Source of the DNA: Parachlorella kessleri
Taxonomy: Eukaryota > Chlorophyta > Trebouxiophyceae > Chlorellales > Chlorellaceae
Direction: 5' to 3'
DNA length: 11,876 bases
Assembly (NCBI GenBank): GCA_001598975.1
Contig: BBXU01000809.1
Coordinates: 1 to 11,876 of the forward strand
Position 1 is the stretch's first letter, and every line of letters begins with the position of its first letter. A program made the position numbers and the translations under genes. The notes beneath the pieces were generated by a model that had not been told where the DNA came from, did no database searches, and was given only the letters and a program-made list of their open reading frames with translations. Positions 1 through 11,876 of the stretch are shown piece after piece.

Positions 1-324
1 CGCTACCTGCCACCCATGCTAATAACATCCTCAAGCAGGCACGGAAGCCTACGATAGCTAATGCCGCAGAATTAGCTAATTTGCACGGCTCAAGTCAACA
101 TGTGCACCCTGGGCGCCTCGTAAGGTGCCCAGCCCAGGTGTCGTACAAGCCGTATGGTAGCTCGTGGGTCTGCGGTCCATGCTGCGCACCAGAGCATTCC
201 TTGGACCTGTGCACAGCTGTGTCGCAAACTGCCATAAGCAGGCCTCGATATATATGCAATTGCTTGACAGATACTCGACGAGGATAGTGAAGTTCCTCAC
301 TGGAGAATATAAGTGATCCTGGCC
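1..324. other. Upstream region of gene 1, no gene recognised
   Basis: I see no convincing coding exon here. Open frames on both strands are short, lack family-like composition and resemble no protein I know. The stretch is less GC-rich than the exons downstream, and its only notable element is a TATA-like run near 249-255. It is most simply read as promoter and 5' untranslated sequence of the downstream gene. An additional unrecognised 5' exon cannot be excluded. Confidence 0.4.
249..255 (+). promoter_or_regulatory. Possible TATA box of gene 1
   Basis: The run TATATAT lies about 70 bases before the candidate start ATG at 325. This spacing would allow a short 5' untranslated leader. It is the only such run in the upstream 324 bases. 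The assignment rests on sequence similarity and position alone; there is no evidence of a transcription start. Confidence 0.3.
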
Positions 325-863
325 ATGTTGCCCCCCATCATAATAAGCGGTATTCGAGACAAGCGAGGCACGTAAGACCGTGATTACGCGCGGCGACTGC
401 AATCCGACGCACCTCTAGTACTGGCGTCGGTGTTCCCTAACGGGGCCGTACTCGTGCATGCAGGGATACCCGTCGTGGTGCTGACGTTGCTGTCCCTGGC
501 AACCGTACTGGCAGGAGCCACTGCGTTGGAACTCCCTGTGGAAGCCAGCGACAAGCCCCAGCCACGACTGGCAGTAGAGAAACTGCTGGCTGACTATGTC
601 TCCAAGCGTCTGGCACAGATAGAGCAGCTTCAGACCCAGAGGCTGGCTACTTCCAACGCAAACGGCAGCCATATGGGCAATGAGAACGGCTGGAGGGCAG
701 CAGAGTCCTGGTCTGCTGACCAGCTGCCTTTGACTAGCCAACAGGGGAGGGGAGTGCAGCTCAGTGGCACTGCAGCCACCAGGCATAGCAGTCGCAGTGT
801 GCTGGAAACCCTTATCGCCCCCCAGACCATTTCCACCATCGATGCCATGGCAGCCGGTGGCAA
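325..863 (+). other. Gene 1 exons 1-2: signal peptide and N-terminal helix
   Basis: From 464 to 863 the frame is open and runs into an AA|GTGAGT donor at 864. It has no ATG before about 671 in frame, and a TAA at 373-375 blocks extension upstream. Joining ATG 325 through 349 to the TGCAG acceptor at 459-463 keeps frame. It yields a basic-poor but strongly hydrophobic leader (residues about 5-27), ending in an A-T-A cleavage-like site near residue 29. Residues about 44-69 (rich in L, K, E and Q) look like an amphipathic helix or short coiled coil. A low-complexity S/T/N-rich linker follows. The donor at 350 (GTATTC) is poor, so the start is tentative. Confidence 0.42.
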
Positions 864-3800
864 GTGAGTGTAGGAAGGCGCCCCATGTTGTTAGATAGGT
901 AGGGGGGAGGAGGGGGGGGGGGTGTCTTATGTCTTAGATCAATTGACTGCCAGTGCAGTGCAACCTTACCCCTCGTGCCACCAGAGTTCACGGGCTGAAG
1001 GTACAAAAACCGACATCCCAGGGCCAGAAACGCAATGATGTCTACTGCACGAGGGTCAGCCTTGGCATGAAGGCTAGTTGTGCACATTAGCAAGGAGTGT
1101 GGGTTGATTGCCATCGGGATTGCAGGCTACCCCGCTTTCCAGCGAGGACAATCCTTCCACCACAGTTAGTGGAGCTCTGCCCTAGCCAAATGACTGTGAA
1201 GCGGTTTGGAGCAACTGGCAACGGCCAAAGTGATGATGCAGGTCAGTGCGCTGGCAGGCTGACTGGCCACAAGTTGGGTGACCCAGCGCCAGCTGGAGGC
1301 ACTACAATACCGATGGTTGCCATGCCACTGGCGCCTCTCACGTTGCACCTGGTGCTAGAGGACCGGTGCACAGCCGAGCTCTTCAATCGGCAGTTTACCA
1401 CCTGCATTTACAAGCCTTAGTTAGAAATACTGTCGGCTGCTGTCTGCACGCAGGAAGCATAAGGAGGGCCCTGAGTGACAACTCAGTGAAACGCCTATAC
1501 GTCCCTCCTGGGACCTACAGGATTGCCTCCAACCTGGAGATCACCAAGCCCATGACAGTCGGTGAGTTCTTGCTGACACCTTCTGCCCCAGTGTAGAAGC
1601 AAGGCTGGTCAAAGCCTGCTTGTGACACACATTTGCAGGCTCACACCAAGAAGAGTTCTGCTCAGTCGTTGGGCTGGCACCACCTGAAAATATCCGTGGC
1701 CTATGTGGGGCAATGCTCTTTGTAGAACGACGCATCGAAGTTGAAGGCATGTGGATGGGAATGCCTGCTGCTGCTGGCGCCCGCTGCAGGCAAGGGCGCG
1801 ATGTTTGAAATTTCACCCGGTGTGGTGCTGACCTTGAGCTCACAGCCTCAACACTGGGATCAGGATGGCGGCATGTTCACTGGCGCAGGTAGGGACCTCT
1901 GCTAACACAGTAATGGCCACAGGTTTGCTATGCAGTGTTGGGAGGCCTGCTCACGTGCAAAGTGGGTCCTCGTATTTTCGGGATTGGAGGACCAGCTGGC
2001 AAACCTTGCACCCGGCCTAGTAGGTGGAGTGGGCTAGGAGTCCAGTTAGGCCTGAACAGGTGCAGCAGACGTGTTACAGCAGATCTATGATCCTGACTGG
2101 CTGCACTACAGCCTGGGCATGCCATGAAGCAGTAAGCCCGCCATCCGCTAAGGCCCCCTGGCATCGCGACACGCAATCTTGTCTGTTTCTTTTGCAGGCA
2201 GGGTGGTGTTCAGGGGTGGCGTGAAGATCATTGACCCCGACTGGTTCAAGGCAGCGGGCGTGCCTCAGTCGGATAGCGACCTCCTCCAGAAAGCGTCAGA
2301 CTCCTGCCTGGGCACCTGCACCGTCCTGCTGACCAGGGCCTACTGGACCACCAGGGTAAGCGGTGGCATGCTAGCAGGAGGGGCCAAGAATCTCCTCCTA
2401 CGTACTGCTTGTCGACACTGGTGGTTGTGCCGGTGGTGGTGGAAAGCTGTAAGCCTATGACTTGTGGACAGTGAAGACTTATGGACAGTGACACAAACAG
2501 CCTTCTTCATGGGGCGCATATTTCATGGGAGGATGGCGACTGCCTGGCTGCAGGTGTGGACATTGAACCCCCGGGTTGGCGTCTTTGCCACACGTAGCGG
2601 CTTGTTGAAAAATGTGGGGGATGGGAGGGGCGTAACGCTGGCTCCCGGCAAGTACACCCAAGTCTTGCGGTTTGGCAGCATGCAGGGCTACGACAACTTT
2701 GCCATCCAGGTCCAGGTGAGACATGAAAAGCTAACGACCAAAGCAGCACTCGCGCCCTCACTGAAGCGTGCCTGTTGTTGGGTGTCATGCGGGCCGGGCG
2801 GGGCTCATGCAGTGACATTACTGAGGAGGTGGGCAGACCAGAGCAGCCCGGACCAGCAACCTGGGTCTGCGGGGCAACTGTTACGCTGCTCCCTTCCTGC
2901 TCGCCCCCTTCCTGCTCGGCGGCTTGCTTGGGCAGCTGGGCAGCGCCTGAGGTAGCACAAGTGAGTGGCAGCCGTGAGCGCGCATGGTTGCTTGCTGCCA
3001 CCGGGGCTCCATGGCTGGTGCCTGCAGGGCGGTGTTACCGGGGCTGAGATACAGGCGGACTCAATCACGGATGGAGGCATCGGACTTCTGTTCTCCCCAC
3101 AGACCCATGCCAGTGGCACCATCGCCAATGTCTTCTTCACACACTTCACGTGGAGCGTGGTGAGTGACACCAGGAGGTGGTAGCCTGTAGAAGTGAAGTA
3201 GGACTCTAGCGTTCAAGTGATTACCCAAGCAACAGCCTACCTTGTCAGTGTGCCACCCAGGTCTGGCCGCCAAACCCTTCAGCAACGCCATTAGTGCCCT
3301 TACAAAAGGAGCACTTTGGTAGGAGCATCATGCTCATTTCCTCGCTTTGCAAGCGCATAACTGCAGTTCGCAACCACAGACACGCCAGGCGCCTGAGGTG
3401 GCCCCCTCCCCACCCCCACCCACCCACGCAGGCGGTCCAGAACATGGTGGCCATCGAAGGCAGCAAGGCCAGCCAGTCGGTGCAGAACTGCCTTGTGGCC
3501 GGCAACTTTGTGCTGGCACCCGGCTCCAGGAGGAAGTCACAGCAGTCGGCGGGGGTGCTGCTCAGGGGGGCGGCGGCGCCTCGGCTGGTCAACACAGCGG
3601 TGCTCTACCAGGTGAGGCGCACCGACCAGCCAGTGTCTGGGCACTCTGACAAGTGAAGCCAAAGTGAAGTGGGTGGCAGGGGCCTTGCTTGGCGTGTTTT
3701 GAGCTGCGCCCTGCAATTCATGGCTGCCCACCCAAGGGATGTGGCCCAGCCAGTAGCCTCGCTCACCACAATGCCTTCAGGCTTGTGCACATCCATCACC

Positions 3801-5216
3801 CCCACCCAGGGCCCTACCAAACAGTGTGCGTGCCTCGGTGCACTGTCGATGCCTGGTTGTGAGCCGGCCTGCTGCAGGCTCAACTTCATGTGTCCATTCT
3901 AGGCCTAGGAATGATTTGGCCAGCTCGCTCACATTCACGTCATATTCTTGGTGCTGCTGTGGGAAGCGAATTAAATCGATTGATTGCTGCAGGCTGTGGA
4001 TGCGTACCAGTTCCCTGGTGGGCTGGGGCAGGGCAGCCAGTTTGCCATGCTACAGAACGCTGCCCGGACGGCAGCAAGCGGGCTTATTTACCGGGTGGAG
4101 GGCTGGGCTGGCGGCTGGGATGGCGCCGGCAAGCTGTTCCTGGGCGCCTTCAAGTGAGCTGTGGTTTAGCCTTGAGTGGTGCGCTTGCTGGGGACGGGAG
4201 TGGGGTGGGGGGAGCGGGAGGGCTTGGGCTGTCTGGGGTGTCCGCATGTCCCACCATATACGTGTTTGTGCCAGGTTGCCCCTTGAGGCTTCTTGCAACC
4301 AGCAACAAAGCCAATCAGCTGTGTCACGTCAAAGGCATTCCTGGTGCGGAGGGCGCGGCATCCCTCGCAGCGCTGACGGTGAGACGCTGCCCCCCCTTGG
4401 CAATCTGTGTGCAGCAACCTGCGCGCCTCCTTCCACAAGGGCAGCCCCCTGCACAACCCCGCCATGTTTGGCGCGGTGAGGGGCAACAACAACGCCGTGG
4501 GTCTGGGCGAGCTCAGCTCCCCCGGCTTTGAGCTTACAGCCAAGCCGCAGAGGGTGGCCAACGACTGGGTCGCACAGGAGCAGGTGAGGGGGGGAGGGGG
4601 GGGNGGGGGGCTCCGCATGTGATGACACCACACCACACAGCAGTGGCCTGTCGGGGTATGGGGGTGTATGGGTGGAAAGGGGGAGGAATGTGCCACATGC
4701 TGGAAGGTCTGTTTCTGTTTTGAAGGGGATTGTGCCTAACTAGCACCCCAGGAGCAGTTGCAGGTGCGAAGCTCTTGCGGTGCCTAGGGGCTTGCATGGG
4801 TGGCATTCCCCCGCCCTAGTCCACACCGGGCTTGACTTGTGCACAGTTTCCCATGTCCCCCATGAGGACAACACGAAGCACTCACATGAACCCACCCTTT
4901 CTTTGTACCGGTGTGGCCCCACATGCAGGCTTTCTACTTCCAGGTCAGCGTGGACGGCGTGTGGCGCGCTGGCAAGACCCGGACCGTCTACTTGCAGAGC
5001 ATATACGCCACCACAGCCGGGGCGGGGCTCAGGATGAAGTGCCTGCCGCGTCCTGCCCCCATGTTTGCCAGGGTCAATACCGGGGTCACGTGTGTGGGGG
5101 TGCAGTACCTGCCTGGAGGGTCGGGCTGGGATGTAGCCGTCAAGCTGAGGAACAGCTCAAAACGAGACCTGACCTCCGCCGATCAAGTGAGGCTGGGGTT
5201 GCAGGTCGGGCCCTAA
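325..5216 (+). CDS. Secreted pectate-lyase-3 / beta-helix superfamily protein (12-exon model)
   Basis: My model joins 325-349, 464-863, 1126-1241, 1454-1561, 1790-1888, 2198-2355, 2554-2715, 3028-3159, 3432-3611, 3993-4153, 4415-4583 and 4929-5216 (TAA), giving about 665 residues. All phases agree, and all acceptors but one (CGCAG at 3427-3431) are TGCAG or a close match. The fold is indicated by FGATGNGQSDDA (about residues 169-180), YVPPGTYR (196-203) and a GxGxVVFRGG...DPDWF segment (248-266) typical of Pectate_lyase_3-type right-handed beta-helix proteins. Such proteins include polysaccharide lyases, hydrolases and non-catalytic surface proteins. I cannot see catalytic residues that settle the reaction, so pectate lyase activity should not be assumed. 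A candidate signal peptide suggests a cell-wall or extracellular role. The first exon and its donor are weakly supported; the exons from 1126 to 5216 are well supported. Confidence 0.72.
1126..1888 (+). other. Gene 1 exons 3-5: pectate-lyase-3 first module
   Basis: Exons 1126-1241, 1454-1561 and 1790-1888 join in phases 2-1-1. The product contains V-K-R-F-G-A-T-G-N-G-Q-S-D-D, then S-I-R-R-A-L, then R-L-Y-V-P-P-G-T-Y-R and a following I-T-K-P-M-T-V strand. This is the classic start of a right-handed beta-helix in the Pectate_lyase_3 family: an N-terminal helix after the DD motif, then the first beta coils. The third exon adds G-A-M-F-E-I-S-P-G-V-V-L-T-L, another repeat-like strand of the same family. 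An alternative acceptor (CTAG at 1182-1185) would also keep phase and shorten the linker. I prefer TGCAG at 1121-1125. Confidence 0.8.
1889..2197 (+). other. Intron with a candidate cassette exon
   Basis: This 309-base intron separates the first module from the D-P-D-W-F exon. The donor GTAGGG and the acceptor TTTGCAG are both acceptable. Inside it, positions 2066-2131 carry splice-like borders and a coding-like segment related to the next exon; that segment is listed separately. I see nothing else recognisable in the rest of the intron. Confidence 0.6.
2066..2131 (+). pseudogene. Decayed or poison cassette exon, relic of exon duplication
   Basis: The 66-base segment is bounded by TGCAG on the left and by GTAAGC on the right. 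Entered in the phase left by the preceding exon, it reads D-V-L-Q-Q-I-Y-D-P-D-W-L-H-Y-S-L-G-M-P and then TGA at 2125-2127. The next exon reads V-K-I-I-D-P-D-W-F-K-A-A-G-V-P, so the two share I-x-D-P-D-W and G-x-P with a one-codon length difference. Its length is a multiple of three and it is phase-symmetric, so its inclusion would add codons containing a stop. It could be a dead duplicate exon or a regulated poison exon. Absence of transcript data leaves this open. Confidence 0.45.
2198..3159 (+). other. Gene 1 exons 6-8: second beta-helix module
   Basis: Exons 2198-2355, 2554-2715 and 3028-3159 all end in phase 0. The first contains G-R-V-V-F-R-G-G-V-K-I-I-D-P-D-W-F, followed by S-D-S-D-L-L-Q-K-A and T-V-L-L-T-R-A-Y-W. 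This echoes the P-E-W-F-G-A / T-D-D-T / G-T-Y pattern that opens beta-helix modules in this superfamily. The next two exons carry strand-rich, glycine-rich sequence (for example V-L-R-F-G-S-M-Q-G-Y-D-N-F-A-I-Q-V-Q and A-N-V-F-F-T-H-F-T-W). This is consistent with successive helix coils. The intron at 2356-2553 might hide another small exon, but joining the flanking exons keeps frame. Confidence 0.7.
2716..3027 (+). other. Intron 7 of gene 1, nothing recognised
   Basis: The 312-base intron has a GTGAGA donor and a CTGCAG acceptor. It contains a short imperfect CTTCCTGCTCG duplication near 2892-2917 and otherwise no recognisable element. Confidence 0.55.
3432..4153 (+). other. Gene 1 exons 9-10: middle region
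   Basis: Exon 3432-3611 encodes exactly 60 codons. Exon 3993-4153 follows in phase 0 and ends in phase 2 at AA|GTGAGC. The translation has V-Q-N-M-V-A-I-E-G-S, N-C-L-V-A-G-N-F-V-L and Q-F-A-M-L-Q-N-A-A-R-T, with alternating hydrophobic and polar residues as expected for beta-helix coils. It also has a W-A-G-G-W-D-G turn. I do not recognise a named domain. The acceptor of the first exon sits after a very C-rich tract at 3402-3427, and the 381-base intron 3612-3992 between the two shows no gene or repeat. Confidence 0.72.
4415..5216 (+). other. Gene 1 exons 11-12: C-terminal region and stop
   Basis: Exon 4415-4583 completes the codon split after 4153 (giving N-L-R-A-S-F-H-K-G) and ends at CAG|GTGAGG. 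Exon 4929-5216 starts A-F-Y-F-Q-V-S-V-D-G-V-W and ends V-R-L-G-L-Q-V-G-P before TAA at 5214-5216. The last exon has two cysteines (in M-K-C-L and V-T-C-V) that could form a disulfide in a secreted protein. No domain was recognised. A donor-like AA|GTGAGG at 5187 lies within the last exon, so a different 3' end is possible. I found no TGTAA polyadenylation motif in the following few hundred bases. Confidence 0.7.
4584..4928 (+). other. Intron 11 of gene 1, with a G-run and one undetermined base
   Basis: The intron begins with the GTGAGG donor, which runs into a long G-rich stretch (4588-4610) containing the single undetermined base at 4604. The remainder shows no coding signature and ends at CATGCAG. 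The stretch was probably hard to sequence, and its true length may differ. Confidence 0.6.
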
Positions 5217-6077
5217 TGCAAAACGCAAGGTACTGCGCATGGCCGGCTGCTTGCTGCACTGCATGCTGCTGCCATACTTAATTGTAGTCTTGATTATCTG
5301 CCCTCTTTTGTGAAGCGGTGTCACACTTGTTGTTTGCCACCTCACTGCAAACTGTTAACTGTACTGACCATGCGGCACTGCATATTGTGGAGACTGGTTG
5401 GAAGAACTGCCCCTACCCGTTAGTATTGCCCTTTACCATAGGGCGTCTGATCCCTCCCCAGTGCTTGCATGTGGCTGTTGCACGGAGGTGAAATTGATTG
5501 CTGTTTAGTCACTGCAGTGGTGCATTTTCAAATATACATGACAATGGGACTTATTGGATTGGCATGTGCTGGTGGACTTGTTGACCAATTTCAGCCCCTG
5601 TGTAGTTGTGCCTGGTCTAACGCAACAGGTAATTGGCACAAGTTTGCAATTCGCCAGCCCTGCAACCAGCTTTTTGGCGAGTGCAGCTATGACTGGTTCT
5701 GCAGCAGAGAAACCCGGGCCTAGCACTTCCTGTAGCCTATTCAAGGTCCATACAACCATGGAATTTGCAAGACACATCCCTTGCTGAAGGGGCCACGACA
5801 GCCCTTGTGGCCCCCCTCCACCAGTCAGCCCTTGGATGTCACAGGCAAGCCTTTGGGTATGGATGCCATCAATTCTAATCCAGAGTTGTGCTGTGTCCGT
5901 AGGCCCACTCCAGCCTCCCCTGACCATGGCAGGCTCGCAGAGCTTGCCTGACCCACAGGCGCGGACCGGCGGAGTCGTCTTGGTAGCTGCTTAGCGTGGT
6001 CTGCTGACATGGCAGGGCGCAATTTGGCCTCAAAACACACTTCTTGCTAAACGACAATCGCCCTGCTTGACTTGATT
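5217..6077. other. Intergenic region between the two genes
   Basis: There is no recognisable coding exon, tRNA-like or repeat element in these 861 bases. Open frames on either strand (for example 5469-5723) give compositionally random proteins. The region is lower in GC than the exons. It should hold the 3' untranslated region and polyadenylation site of the upstream gene plus the promoter of the helicase gene. I could not identify a TGTAA signal or a TATA box close to the helicase start. Confidence 0.55.
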
Positions 6078-11537
<5,460 letters not shown>

Positions 11538-11876
11538 GTGCGAGGTTGCCCCTTGGTGTGTGCTGTTCGGGCAGCCTGAATAACGTGGCACAACAGGAGC
11601 TGGGTGGAGGGCAAGGGGGGCCTTGTTGTGTGTGCTCCGGTGCTATGGGCATCATGGCAAGGCAAGCCGAGCGCCTGACTGGCAGCAGACGCAACTGCCT
11701 GTTTGGTTGATGCTAGGGGAGGCAGCGCTGCCACTGCCGTGGTTGGGATGTGGGGCTAAGGTGAGGGACAGCTTCTGCCCCGGAAAGCAGGTCTGCGGTT
11801 GGCTGGCTCCTGCGGTTTGCCCCGCACTTCCACCCGAGCCTGCTCTGGAGGATTGAAACCCAGGCGCATACTGCAT
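11538..11876 (+). other. Probable helicase intron 13, gene continues beyond window
   Basis: I looked in all forward frames for the expected C-terminal helicase segment (an R-x-A-L-x-x-G-Y/F-A-x-x-L-A-E-R type sequence) and did not find it. The stretch is therefore most likely intron sequence. The remaining OB-fold exons would lie downstream. A short frame at 11623-11856 is open but resembles nothing in the family. Confidence 0.5.

Noticed and set aside
76..402. Minus-strand open frame of 108 codons near the left edge
   Set aside because: No recognisable family, no splice or promoter support, and composition like a random frame; it overlaps the proposed upstream region and first exon of gene 1.
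1186..1241. Alternative start of gene 1 exon 3 at a CTAG acceptor
   Set aside because: It keeps phase, but TGCAG at 1121-1125 is the stronger acceptor and the intervening codons read as normal protein. It remains a minor possibility.
2507..3001. Minus-strand open frame of 164 codons
   Set aside because: It lies opposite well-supported plus-strand exon and intron sequence of gene 1, and its proline/arginine/serine-rich translation is typical of a shadow of GC-rich DNA.
4166..4696. Minus-strand open frame of 176 codons
   Set aside because: It runs through the G-run and the undetermined base, overlaps two plus-strand exons and shows no family motif.
5187..5216. Donor-like AA|GTGAGG in the last exon of gene 1
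   Set aside because: I found no in-phase downstream exon to pair with it, and simple read-through gives a nearby TAA, so I kept the terminal exon. cDNA would decide.
5469..5787. Possible small gene in the intergenic region
   Set aside because: Two overlapping frames are open but neither has a good ATG context, recognisable sequence or strong codon bias.
11623..11856. Open frame as a possible C-terminal helicase exon
   Set aside because: Its translation lacks the expected OB-fold signature of DEAH helicases and does not join convincingly in phase.

Overview
The window reads as nuclear DNA of a green alga (chlorophyte, probably Chlamydomonadales or Sphaeropleales-like; this is inference). Coding pieces are GC-rich and interrupted by many spliceosomal introns of about 110-570 bases, with GTGAGT/GTAAG-type donors and strong TGCAG acceptors, and every exon junction I could test keeps phase. 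I see no bacterial operons, CRISPR array, transposase or RNA gene.

Two genes lie head-to-tail on the plus strand. Gene 1 (about 325-5216, 12 exons in my model, about 665 residues) encodes a probably secreted protein of the pectate-lyase-3 / parallel beta-helix superfamily. It has a candidate signal peptide, a short predicted helix, the superfamily motif F-G-A-x-G-x-G-x-x-D-D, a PPGTYR strand turn, and a second related module beginning at D-P-D-W-F. A long region that I cannot assign to a named enzyme follows. Its 5' end is the least certain part of the model. Positions 5217-6077 are intergenic (3' UTR of gene 1 plus upstream region of gene 2), and I recognise no gene there.

Gene 2 (6078 to beyond the window; 13 exons seen to 11537, about 573 residues) encodes a DEAH-box RNA helicase closest, from remembered family sequences, to plant DEAH4/RID1. 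All canonical motifs are present ([43 protein letters not shown]), followed by winged-helix and ratchet/HA2 segments. The C-terminal OB-fold part is missing, presumably lying downstream of the window.

The two genes have no obvious shared pathway: one is a candidate cell-wall or extracellular protein, the other acts on nuclear RNA. The unusual material is in the introns. A decayed or 'poison' cassette exon in gene 1 resembles the next exon. In gene 2 there is a partial copy of an exon in the intron before it, complementary CCCACC/GGTGGG arms around the motif-VI exon with a G-quadruplex at its 5' splice site, and an AT-rich island bounded by an 11-base direct repeat. I found no convincing undescribed multi-gene system.
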